NCBI RefSeq assembly: GCF_900607225.1
Contig: NZ_LR027842.1
Location: forward strand, 3,099,773 to 3,149,129
Source of the DNA: [Pseudopropionibacterium] massiliense
GTDB lineage: Bacteria > Actinomycetota > Actinomycetes > Propionibacteriales > Propionibacteriaceae
DNA: 49,357 bases
Reading direction: 5' to 3'
The notes below the pieces were generated by a model that made no database searches, was not told the DNA's origin, and saw only the letters and a list, made by a program, of their open reading frames with translations. The position numbers and the translations under genes are program-made. This document shows positions 42,305 through 49,357 of this stretch, one piece after another; position 1 is the first letter of the stretch; each line of letters starts with the position of its first letter.

Positions 42305-42394
42305 TCAGCAGACGATGGAGAAGATGCTCCAAGCAACTTCGGCCTCGTTGGTCTGTCCAGCATCGAGTTCCTGGAAGTCCAGCAGGTTGATCAT
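42305..42394 (-). CDS. Lanthipeptide precursor B1 (locus 2), 29 aa
   Basis: ATG 42394 behind AGGAGG at eight bases. The leader MINLLDFQELDAGQTNEAEV contains LLDFQ, close to the class III LLDLQ recognition motif. The core WSIFSIVC differs from B2 only in Val for Phe at the penultimate residue. It is the first gene of the locus 2 unit, 47 bp before B2. Two related precursors with one changed core residue suggest a two-component product or a family of variants. Confidence 0.93.
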   Translation of the reverse strand: MINLLDFQELDAGQTNEAEVAWSIFSIVC

Positions 42395-42738
42395 TTTTTC
42401 GCCTCCTTCGTTGATGTTTCTCGTCAGGTCGTCTTGACAGGAATAAATCTACGTGGATCTCAGGAGGCGCAATACCGTCGTGCGGACGAAATGGGACTGT
42501 CCAATTGGCCAGTCTCCGAGTCGTCGATCCGTCAAGGACCCCTCGGCCTCCATCCGCTACGGCCGGTCACTCGGCGGTGTCATGGGGTCGTGGCAACAGT
42601 GCTTGTCAGGGAGGGGGTTGTTGGTGCGGCGTGTGCTGCACGGTTGCAGAACCGGGTGGTGGTCGCGAAAGGGGGCAGCGGGAGGGATGCTCGCTGCGGC
42701 GGATCACAGGGCTGGATCGCGGAGCCCCGGCCCCGGCG
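42395..42738. other. Promoter region of lanthipeptide locus 2
   Basis: 344 bp with no gene. It should hold the locus 2 promoter. The only strong signal is the palindrome at 42495-42514. No good -35/-10 pair on the minus strand could be fixed. Confidence 0.45.
42495..42514. promoter_or_regulatory. 20-bp palindrome upstream of the locus 2 precursors
   Basis: GACTGTCCAATTGGCCAGTC: five-base perfect outer arms and the central CCAATTGG, one mismatched pair. It lies 101 bp upstream of B1, a suitable distance for an activator such as the locus's own NarL-type regulator. Confidence 0.5.
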
Positions 42739-44007
42739 TCACGGCCCCAGCAGCGCCAGGGGCACCACCGCCACCCCGTCCCCGCGACGGTAGGCCGTAG
42801 GGCCGGTGCTCACGACGACGAGGTCCTTGACCTTGTCGCCGAGCTGGTCGCGGAGCCAGAGGAGGTGTTTGACGTCCCGATCCGTGACCGACGCCGACAG
42901 TTTCACCTCGACCCCCACCAGCACACCGCCACGTCCCTCGACCAGCAGGTCGATCTCGTGTTCTCCCCGGTGTGTCCGCAGGTGCCAGACGCGCGCCTCC
43001 AGACCCTGGGCCAGTACCCGCACCGTCAGCGTCACCAGGGATTCGAACAGGGCTCCGAGGAGGGTCCCGTGCCCGGAGATCACCCGGCCCTGTCCGTCGA
43101 GGAGCAGGTCCACGTCCACGTCGAGGGCTCGCGCCGCGAGTGCCGGATCCGCCAGGTGGTGTTTGGGTCCGGCGGACAGGCGACGCAGAACGGAACCGGG
43201 TGCCCGCCAGGCGGGCACCGGATCGAGCAGCCACAGCGCGTCCAGCCAGTCGCGGTACCGGATGGCGGTGGTGCGGGCCATGGTGTCGGCATCCCCCGGG
43301 GTGGCCGCGTCCCGGATGGCCTCGAAGGCCGCGGTGGTCGAGGTTGCGGCTGCGTAGGACCGCAGCCAGTTCCCCAGCGATTCGCCTCGGGGAGCCATGC
43401 CCTCGCCGTCACCGTCCAGGACCCGGCGTGTGATGCGGGCCAGATACCCGTCGAGCTGAAGACGCCTGGCCCGTTCCCCCAGGCCACGGATTCCCGGCAA
43501 TCCCGAACGGGTGATCTCCTCCGCGTAGTCGACCAGTCCCAGCCCGGATTCCCCCGCTATCCGGGCGCCTCCCCCGAGGAGCTCTCCCAGGCCAACCGTG
43601 GAATTTTCCAGGTTTCGTTCCGGGAAGGACATGGGGCGCATGCGCAGCGACACGATGCGTCCCGCCCCGCTGTGTCCGGGACCCTTCGCCAGCGGGGTAC
43701 TACTGCCGGTCAACAGGAAGGAACCGGCAGGGGCGCCGTCATCGACGGCTCTCCGCACGACGTCCCAGGAGCTCGGAGCGAGCTGCCATTCGTCGACGAG
43801 CACGGGCGGGGTGATTCTCGTGATGCGCTCGGGATCCGCCACGAAGACCTCCCGGTCCCGGTCGCGGTCCAGGGCCACAACGCCGCCGGCACGTCGTCGA
43901 CAGGTCTCGGTCTTGCCCACCCCTTTCGGGCCGTCCAGGGCGATGGCGGGCAGCTCAGGCAGCAGCTCATCCAGCTCCTTGTCAATCGCCCTTTCCGAGT
44001 ATTCCAT
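42739..44007 (-). CDS. AAA-family ATPase with DUF4143 domain
   Basis: 422 aa. N-terminal P-loop ATPase: Walker A LDGPKGVGKTET, Walker B PPVLVDEWQL, sensor LLTGSS. The C-terminal DUF4143 has a nuclease-like fold with GEHEIDLLVEGRGGVLVGVEVKL, whose E-x(n)-D-x(n)-E-V-K pattern resembles PD-(D/E)XK enzymes. These genes are common, patchily distributed and of unknown role. Start at ATG 44007, directly after a 23-bp tandem repeat that may bind the product or a regulator. Confidence 0.92.
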   Translation of the reverse strand: MEYSERAIDKELDELLPELPAIALDGPKGVGKTETCRRRAGGVVALDRDRDREVFVADPERITRITPPVLVDEWQLAPSSWDVVRRAVDDGAPAGSFLLTGSSTPLAKGPGHSGAGRIVSLRMRPMSFPERNLENSTVGLGELLGGGARIAGESGLGLVDYAEEITRSGLPGIRGLGERARRLQLDGYLARITRRVLDGDGEGMAPRGESLGNWLRSYAAATSTTAAFEAIRDAATPGDADTMARTTAIRYRDWLDALWLLDPVPAWRAPGSVLRRLSAGPKHHLADPALAARALDVDVDLLLDGQGRVISGHGTLLGALFESLVTLTVRVLAQGLEARVWHLRTHRGEHEIDLLVEGRGGVLVGVEVKLSASVTDRDVKHLLWLRDQLGDKVKDLVVVSTGPTAYRRGDGVAVVPLALLGP

Positions 44008-44016
44008 CGCGCCAAT

Positions 44017-44080
44017 GCTACAGATTCGCAGGTCAAAACGCTACAGATTCGCAGATCAAAACGCTACAGATTCGCAGGTC
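44017..44080. repeat. 23-bp tandem repeat in front of the AAA/DUF4143 gene
   Basis: Unit GCTACAGATTCGCAGGTCAA plus AAC, in 2.8 copies, at 44017, 44040 and 44063 with one base changed (GG/GA). It starts nine bases upstream of the ATG, so it occupies the promoter and leader. An iteron-like binding site is likely. Confidence 0.9.
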
Positions 44081-44090
44081 GGATGCCGGA

Positions 44091-44118
44091 AGGGGCGGCC
44101 CCGATCGGGACCGCCCCT
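44091..44118. terminator. GC-rich hairpin terminator of the sugar importer operon
   Basis: AGGGGCGG-CCCCGATCGGGA-CCGCCCCT, 18 bp past the binding-protein stop codon. Confidence 0.75.
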
Positions 44119-44136
44119 CACCACGCCGGGGACCAG

Positions 44137-45102
44137 TCAGTTGACGATCTGCTGGATGTCCGGGTCCTTGAGGTTGTCGGTGGTCACCCACACCGATTCG
44201 GAGACCACGTTCTTCTCCGCGGGGTTCTCGCCCTTCGACGCGGCGACGATCAGCTCGACCGTCTTCTTGCCCATGCCGTAGGGGTTCTGCACCACGACGC
44301 CGCTGATCTTGCCCTGCTCCAACAGGGAAATGACGTCGGGCGAGGAGTCGACGCCGACCACCTTCGTCGGCAGGTTCTTCGCGGACACCTCGTCGGCGAT
44401 GGCGATCGTCGAGTCGTCGTCGGTGCCGAAGAAACCGACCAGATCCGGGTGCGCCTGCAGGATGCCCTGCGCCTTGTCGCGCGACTTCGCCGGGTCGGAT
44501 TCGCCGTTCTGCACGTCGACGACCTGCAACTCGGGCACGTTCTTGGCCAGGTACTCCTTGAAACCGTCGCGACGGGCCGCGGCGGTGCCGACCTCACCGT
44601 GGGCGATGATCGCGACCTTGCCCGTGCCGCCGGTCAGGGCGACCAGTTTCTCGGCGGCCTGGGCGCCCATGCCCTTGTTGTCGGAGGCGACGGTGGCAAC
44701 CGGCACGTCGGACCCGCTGAGCGGGGTGTCGAAGATGACCACGGGCACCCCGGACTCCTTCGCCCGGTCCATCAGCGCCGGAGCGCCGTCCTGGGCGCCG
44801 TCCTGGGGCGCGAACCCGATGCCCAGCGGCTTGTCGTTGATGGCGCTCTGCAGCTGGTTGAGCTGCTTGTCGCCCTCGGACTCGGTGTCGGGTCCGTTGA
44901 AGCTGACGTCGACCCCGAGTTCCTTGCCGGCGGCCTCGGCCCCTTCCTTCACCTTCACCCAGTACTCGGCCGAGTTCGCCTTCGCGACCAGCGCCACGCG
45001 GCCGCCCCCCGAGCTCCCGCCCGAGTTCGTCGACTGGTTCGAGCATGCGCTGAACCCGACGACCAGTGCTGCGCTGAGCCCGGCAATGAGCAGTTTCTTC
45101 AT
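44137..45102 (-). CDS. Sugar-binding lipoprotein of an ABC importer (RbsB/MglB type)
   Basis: 321 aa from ATG 45102 (AGGAG upstream). Lipoprotein signal MKKLLIAGLSAALVVGFSAC with Cys20 as the lipid-attachment site, then a Ser/Gly linker. Periplasmic-binding fold of the LacI-like group (VALVAKANSAEYWVKVKEG, FAPQDGAQDGA, FGTDDDSTIAIADEV, VVGVDSSPDVISLLEQGKI). It captures a pentose, hexose or inositol outside the cell and delivers it to the permease. Last gene of the operon, 59 bp after the permease. Confidence 0.92.
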   Translation of the reverse strand: MKKLLIAGLSAALVVGFSACSNQSTNSGGSSGGGRVALVAKANSAEYWVKVKEGAEAAGKELGVDVSFNGPDTESEGDKQLNQLQSAINDKPLGIGFAPQDGAQDGAPALMDRAKESGVPVVIFDTPLSGSDVPVATVASDNKGMGAQAAEKLVALTGGTGKVAIIAHGEVGTAAARRDGFKEYLAKNVPELQVVDVQNGESDPAKSRDKAQGILQAHPDLVGFFGTDDDSTIAIADEVSAKNLPTKVVGVDSSPDVISLLEQGKISGVVVQNPYGMGKKTVELIVAASKGENPAEKNVVSESVWVTTDNLKDPDIQQIVN

Positions 45103-45161
45103 TGTTTTCTCCTATTCAGGGGTTGTGCTGCACTGCACGTTGTGGGATGGGAGGGCGAGGA

Positions 45162-46169
45162 TCACTCCTCCTTGCCGCCCCTGCGCACGATGTCGACGAC
45201 CACTGCGATGAGGACGACGACCCCGAGGACCACCTTCTGCCACTGGTCCTGGACGCCCATGATGGTCAGGCCGTTGAAGATGGTCTGGATGGTCACGGCG
45301 CCGATCACGGCGCCGAAGATCGAGGCGCGGCCGCCTCGCAGCGACGTGCCGCCGATGACGGCCGCCGCGATGGCGTACATCTCGTAGCCCTGCCCGAGGG
45401 TCGGCTGGGCGGCGGACAGCCGCGACGACATCAGGATGCCGGAGATACCGGTGAACAGGCCGCAGATCACGTAGGCCAACACCTTCCAGCGGTGGGTGTC
45501 GACGCCGGAGATGCGGGTGGCCTCCTCGTTGGAGCCGATGGACAGGGAGTAGCGCCCGACGACGGTGTGGTTCATCAGCACGCCCGCGACCACGGCCAGC
45601 AGGATGAGGATCAGGATGCTGTTGTAGACGCCGGGGATGATCTCACCGACCGCGATTCCGCTGTAGCCCTCGACGTTGCGCAGCGAGATGTTCTTGCCGC
45701 CCGCCATCACCAGGGCCGCGCCCCAGCAGACCATCATCATGGCCAGCGTCGCGATCATGGGCTGCATCTTGATGTAGGCCACCAGCACCCCGTTGATGAG
45801 CCCCAGCAGGGCGCCCGCCGCCAGGCCACCGAGGACCCCGACCCACATGGGCAGGCCGAAACCGCCCGACTTGGCGATCAGCACCCCCGCGAACACCGAC
45901 GTCGCAGCCATGCCGAGCCCGGGGGTCAGGTCGATGCCGCCGGTGGCGATCACGAACGACAGGCCGAGCGCCTGCACGCCCGTCACGACGGAGGCCAGCA
46001 GCAGCGACGAGATGTTGCTCCAGTCCGCGAACGCCGGTTTCATGATGGTGAAGAAGACGGACAGGAGGATCAGGACGGCCACCACCAGGATCTGCTGGAG
46101 GATCGCCTTGTACTGCTCGGGAATACCCCTGGACCGGACGGTGGTGGGGGCGGCGGTGGCGGTGGACAT
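45162..46169 (-). CDS. Sugar ABC importer permease (RbsC/MglC type)
   Basis: 335 aa from ATG 46169, overlapping the ATPase stop by one base (TGATG). Eight to ten membrane helices; BPD_transp_2 hallmarks ATGGIDLTPG, NGVLVAYIKMQPMIATLAMM and the coupling region GSNEEATRISGVDTHRWKVLAYVICG, ending in GGTSLRGGRASIFGAVIGA. It carries the substrate delivered by the lipoprotein across the membrane. Confidence 0.94.
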   Translation of the reverse strand: MSTATAAPTTVRSRGIPEQYKAILQQILVVAVLILLSVFFTIMKPAFADWSNISSLLLASVVTGVQALGLSFVIATGGIDLTPGLGMAATSVFAGVLIAKSGGFGLPMWVGVLGGLAAGALLGLINGVLVAYIKMQPMIATLAMMMVCWGAALVMAGGKNISLRNVEGYSGIAVGEIIPGVYNSILILILLAVVAGVLMNHTVVGRYSLSIGSNEEATRISGVDTHRWKVLAYVICGLFTGISGILMSSRLSAAQPTLGQGYEMYAIAAAVIGGTSLRGGRASIFGAVIGAVTIQTIFNGLTIMGVQDQWQKVVLGVVVLIAVVVDIVRRGGKEE

Positions 46170-47725
46170 CAGTTGGCCTCGCTCGTGGTCTCGGTTGTCG
46201 TGAACTGGGTGGCCAACTCCATGATTTTCTCCTGGGTGGCCTCGGCATTCGGGAGGAATCCGGTGATACGGCCGTTGCACATCACCGCTATCCGGTCGGA
46301 CATGCGCAGCACCTCCTCCATCTCGGAGGAGATCATGATGATCGACTTGCCCTGGTCGGTCAGTTCGTCGAGGAGGTCGTAGATCTCCTGTTTGGCGCCG
46401 ACGTCGATGCCGCGGGTAGGTTCGTCGAAGATGAGGATGTCGCAGTCGCGCTCCAGCCACTTGGCGAGCACCACCTTCTGCTGGTTGCCGCCGGAGAGGT
46501 TGCGGGCCTGCTGGCGCACGCTGGGGGTCTTCGTGGCGAGGGTCTTCACCCATTTCTCGGCGGCCTGGCGCATCCTGCCGTCCTGCAGCAGCCCGCCCGT
46601 GGAGAACTTCTTCAGCGACGGCAGCACGGTGTTGGCCGCGACGTCCTGCTGCAGCACCAGGCCGTAGCGTTTGCGGTCCTCGGAGAGGTAGCCGATGCCG
46701 ATCCTGACGGCGTCCTTCGGGCTGTGGATGTCCACCTGTTCGCCACCGACCGTGACGACGCCGCCGGTGCGGGGATCGGCGCCTATGAGGGCCCGCGCCA
46801 CCTCGGTGCGGCCCGCGCCCATCAGCCCCGCGAAACCGAGGATCTCGCCCTTCTCCAGGTGGAAGCTGACGTCCTTGAGCAGCTCTGCGGTGGACAGGTT
46901 CTTCACGTCGAGGACCGTCTCGGTGTTCTCGCGCGGTTCGGGTCGCACGTCGGAGGCCAGTTTGCGGCCGACCATGAGCTGGATGATCTCCGGGATGGTG
47001 ACCTCGGAGCTCGGGCGGCTGGCCACGAACTTCCCGTCGCGCAGGACGGTGATCCGGGTGGACTTGCGGCGGATCTCCTCCATGCGGTGGGAGATGTAGA
47101 CGATGCCGGTGTCGTCCCCGATGAAGCCGTCCATGATCCGGAACAGCGTCTCCACCTCGGCGTCGTTGAGGGCGGCCGTCGGCTCGTCCATGATCAGGAC
47201 CTTGGAGTTGAACGAGAGAGCCTTGGCGATCTCCAGCAGCTGTTGGGAGGCGACGGTCAGTTTCCCCACCTGGATGCGCGGGTCGATCCTGACCCCGAGC
47301 CGCTCCAGGAGTTCGGCGGCGTCGTTGTTGAGCTTCTTGTGGTCGAGGAGGCCGCCGGGCAGCCGGGGTTCGCGGCCGATGAACATGTTCTGCGCCGCGG
47401 TGAGGTGGTTCATCAGGAAGAACTCTTGGTGGATGACGCTGATGCCCGCCTGCTGGGCGGCGAGCGGGGTCGGCAGGGTGATGGGTTCGCCCCGCATCAG
47501 GACCTCGCCCTCGTCGGGCTGGTAGAGCCCCGAGAGGACCTTCATCAGCGTCGACTTGCCGGCGCCGTTCTCGCCGACGAGGGCGTGCACCTCCCCGGTG
47601 CGCAGGGTGAAGTCGACGCCCTCCAGCGCCCGGACCCCCGGGAAGAACTTGCTGACGCCCCGGGCCTCGAGCAGGACCTCCCCGAGACGGGAACTGGCCT
47701 CGGGACCAGATTCGGTGGTGGTCAT
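46169..47725 (-). CDS. Sugar ABC importer ATPase with two ATP-binding domains (RbsA/MglA type)
   Basis: 518 aa. First domain: Walker A GENGAGKST, Q-loop VIHQEFFLMN, signature-like TVASQQLLEIAKAL, Walker B VLIMDEPTAAL. The second domain is degenerate, as is typical: GLMGAGRTEV at the P-loop, LSGGNQQKVVLAKWL and LIFDEPTRGIDVG. It drives uptake by the permease. The right IS lies only three bases upstream of its ATG (47725), so the native ribosome site and promoter have been displaced. An AGGA within the IS tip is three bases from the ATG. Confidence 0.94.
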   Translation of the reverse strand: MTTTESGPEASSRLGEVLLEARGVSKFFPGVRALEGVDFTLRTGEVHALVGENGAGKSTLMKVLSGLYQPDEGEVLMRGEPITLPTPLAAQQAGISVIHQEFFLMNHLTAAQNMFIGREPRLPGGLLDHKKLNNDAAELLERLGVRIDPRIQVGKLTVASQQLLEIAKALSFNSKVLIMDEPTAALNDAEVETLFRIMDGFIGDDTGIVYISHRMEEIRRKSTRITVLRDGKFVASRPSSEVTIPEIIQLMVGRKLASDVRPEPRENTETVLDVKNLSTAELLKDVSFHLEKGEILGFAGLMGAGRTEVARALIGADPRTGGVVTVGGEQVDIHSPKDAVRIGIGYLSEDRKRYGLVLQQDVAANTVLPSLKKFSTGGLLQDGRMRQAAEKWVKTLATKTPSVRQQARNLSGGNQQKVVLAKWLERDCDILIFDEPTRGIDVGAKQEIYDLLDELTDQGKSIIMISSEMEEVLRMSDRIAVMCNGRITGFLPNAEATQEKIMELATQFTTTETTSEAN

Positions 47726-47728
47726 GTA

Positions 47729-49357
47729 TCCTGACTTGGCTCATTTAGTGTCGTTCCCGGGTGTTGTGGATGGCGTCGAGCCAGGTTTGGATGTTGTTGG
47801 GGATGGGGTCTTCAGCGGTGACGATGGCGTCGCCGGCTTGGATGTCGATGGTTCGGTAGCGGCGTAGTGTTTTGACCAGGGTCTTCAAGCTGACTTTGGT
47901 GGTGGCCTCCAACCAGCGAGCGACGGCGAGGGCGGCGAACACGATGGTGAGGTGGGCCTCGATCGAGTCTTTCAAGTGGTGGTGGATCGGGCGGGCTTTC
48001 AGATCGGATTTGCTCATCCGGAACGACTTCTCGATCTGCCACAACTGGTGGTAGGCGCCGATCACGTACTCCGGCCTCGGGTCAGCCAGGTTCGTGATGT
48101 ATCCCTTCCAGCCAGCCAGCGCTTTGGCTTTGGCCTCCAAGTCCCGGTTCACCGATTTCTGTGCGCCGGTGAGGGTGATGAACCGGTTCCGTTTCACCGG
48201 GATCTTCCCTGCGACCACGCGTTCGGCCTTGCTGACCTGCTCGCTGATACCGCGTAGGGTACGGCGTGCTCGGTCGGCCCGGTACTGGTAGTAGATCGTC
48301 TCTGTCACTGCTGCCCCGGCCGGGCCCCTCGACCAGGGTTGAGTCAGGGTCAGCCCGTCAGGGGGCTGCTGACCGGAATGGGTCTTCAGCCACTCCCGCA
48401 CGATGTAGGGGACCTCGGGGATCTTCTGGCCCACGATGAACCGCAACCCCGCCCCGGACAACGCCCGCAGGTTCCCGTCAGACAACATGCCCGCATCAGC
48501 CACCACCGTCACCTCCGGCAGGGCGTGAGCGGCCTGGAACGCCTGGAGCGACGGGATGATCGTGGTCGTCTCCGCACGGTTACCCTCGAACGCCTCCACC
48601 ATCAACGGGAACCCCCGCGCGTCGGTCAACAACCCGATGGTGATCTGGGGTTCCAAGCGGCGTTCCTTGCTGTATCCGGGTTCCCGGAACCCGTCCCCAA
48701 CATCAGTCTCAAAGTAGAGCGTGCTCACGTCGTACAACACCAAAGTGGCAGGCCCCAACCCGACGTGACAAGCGCACGCGGACGCTATCTGCTGCCGCCA
48801 CGCCGGCTCGGCATACACGGCGAGCCGACGCTTCACCGTCGCGTAGCCGCAAGGCCGAACCCCGATCTCTTCGAGCACCCGCAAGGTCTCCAACTTGCTG
48901 GCCGGCTCGATCAACCGGCCCAGCACCAACTGCTTGAAAACCTCGTCACCACCACTGGCGGTATCGAACCCGAGTCGTTCAAACCCGACCGACAAGGCAT
49001 TCCACAAGTGCTCTGCCCGCGACCGCCGGATCGGTAGCGCCCGCCGTCGTGGCTGCCCGTCCCCGAAATCGAGTTCGTCCTGACCAGCGGCGATCATGCG
49101 CTGCCGCGCCACCGCTTTCAACACCTCAACATCCTCCGGCGTGTGTGCCGACCCGATGTGATCCATCGACCGCGATCCACGAGACGACGACCACACCACC
49201 TGAACCGCCGTCGCCCCCGACGCGGTCTTCACCGTCCTCACATACGGACTCACCCCAACAGGCTAGAACACCCCCGATTAGTGCACACCACACCAACCAA
49301 AACCCCTAGCCAACACCCCCTCCAACCCCAAAAACACCAAACATGAGCCAAGTCAGG
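47729..49357 (-). mobile_element. IS1634-like insertion sequence, right copy
   Basis: The same IS as at 1-1630 in reverse orientation. Its inner tip TCCTGACTTGGCTCAT is at 47729-47744. The outer tip ends ...GAGCCAAGTCAGG at 49357, lacking only the last base. It has landed three bases before the start codon of the sugar importer ATPase. Confidence 0.93.
47745..49253 (-). CDS. IS1634-family DDE transposase (right copy)
   Basis: 502 aa, identical in every residue to the left copy; intact frame from GTG 49253 to the TAA overlapping the inner inverted repeat. The same acidic residues are present (YDVSTLYFE, VADAGMLSDG, YHQLWQIEKSF). Both copies are potentially active, so in principle the whole 49-kb segment could be inverted by recombination between them or moved as a composite unit. 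Confidence 0.93.
   Translation of the reverse strand: MSPYVRTVKTASGATAVQVVWSSSRGSRSMDHIGSAHTPEDVEVLKAVARQRMIAAGQDELDFGDGQPRRRALPIRRSRAEHLWNALSVGFERLGFDTASGGDEVFKQLVLGRLIEPASKLETLRVLEEIGVRPCGYATVKRRLAVYAEPAWRQQIASACACHVGLGPATLVLYDVSTLYFETDVGDGFREPGYSKERRLEPQITIGLLTDARGFPLMVEAFEGNRAETTTIIPSLQAFQAAHALPEVTVVADAGMLSDGNLRALSGAGLRFIVGQKIPEVPYIVREWLKTHSGQQPPDGLTLTQPWSRGPAGAAVTETIYYQYRADRARRTLRGISEQVSKAERVVAGKIPVKRNRFITLTGAQKSVNRDLEAKAKALAGWKGYITNLADPRPEYVIGAYHQLWQIEKSFRMSKSDLKARPIHHHLKDSIEAHLTIVFAALAVARWLEATTKVSLKTLVKTLRRYRTIDIQAGDAIVTAEDPIPNNIQTWLDAIHNTRERH

Noticed and set aside
42434..42439. TTGACA on the plus strand in the locus 2 control region
   Set aside because: No plus-strand gene follows and no matching -10 was found.
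1..49357. Circular element closed through the two IS copies
   Set aside because: The copies are in opposite orientation, so they cannot overlap head to tail to close a circle.

Overview
The window looks like a piece of a GC-rich actinobacterial chromosome, most likely from a member of the Propionibacteriaceae (Arachnia/Tessaracoccus-like). The evidence is the codon use, a DUF222/HNH (13E12-type) gene, Imm61/TNT toxin genes, GTG starts, four-base ATGA/GTGA overlaps inside operons, and a dispersed palindromic repeat (TGGTTTCGACACG...CGGCTCAACCA) typical of such genomes. The genus is an inference. Both ends are copies of one IS1634-like insertion sequence, with transposases identical over 502 aa, in opposite orientation. 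The window starts and stops exactly at the outer IS tips, as expected for a contig broken at a repeat or for an IS-bracketed segment.

Layout. 1-1630: IS. 1631-2040: two 35-bp palindromic direct repeats (CRISPR-like) and a miniature inverted-repeat element. 2000-4432 (minus): TNT-type toxin and Imm61-type immunity array, including an Imm-Imm-TNT fusion. 4629-6123 (minus): methylmalonate-semialdehyde dehydrogenase, frameshifted. 6469-9066 (plus): small Ser/Thr/Asp-rich envelope protein, then a membrane P-loop NTPase with TPR repeats, frameshifted. 9171-10583 (minus): DUF222/HNH protein. 10835-18652 (minus): class III lanthipeptide locus 1. 19692-21859 (minus): OmpR-type two-component system. 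21956-30818 (minus): seven tightly coupled genes (three glycosyltransferases, an ABC exporter, two APH-fold kinases, UDP-glucose dehydrogenase). 31124-31894 (plus): yaaA. 32209-42394 (minus): class III lanthipeptide locus 2 with its own NarL-type two-component system. 42739-44007 (minus): AAA/DUF4143 ATPase. 44137-47725 (minus): sugar ABC importer. 47729-49357: IS.

The main discovery is a pair of unrelated-looking class III lanthipeptide loci about 17 kb apart. Their precursor genes are too short for routine gene calling and were found by reading the minus strand. Locus 1 makes labyrinthopeptin-like 40-41 aa precursors (two identical, on a perfect 405-bp tandem duplication, plus one divergent copy) and has a LanKC synthetase, an ABC exporter and a prolyl-oligopeptidase-like protease. 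Locus 2 has two 29-aa precursors whose cores are only about eight residues (WSIFSIFC and WSIFSIVC), an ABC ATPase plus FtsX-like permease, a protease, LanKC, an MFS exporter and a response regulator/kinase pair. LanKC should phosphorylate, eliminate and cyclise Ser/Cys in the cores, the proteases trim leaders, and the transporters export the products or give immunity.

Both proteases are broken by frameshifts, one in a G9 tract and one by a 7-bp tandem duplication, and two other genes also carry single-base frameshifts. Either several genes are decaying or phase-switching, or the assembly contains indel errors. A shared operator-like motif (ATGAGRA-N13/15-ATGAGRAAG-YTCTCA) precedes both the glycosyltransferase operon and the 6469 gene.
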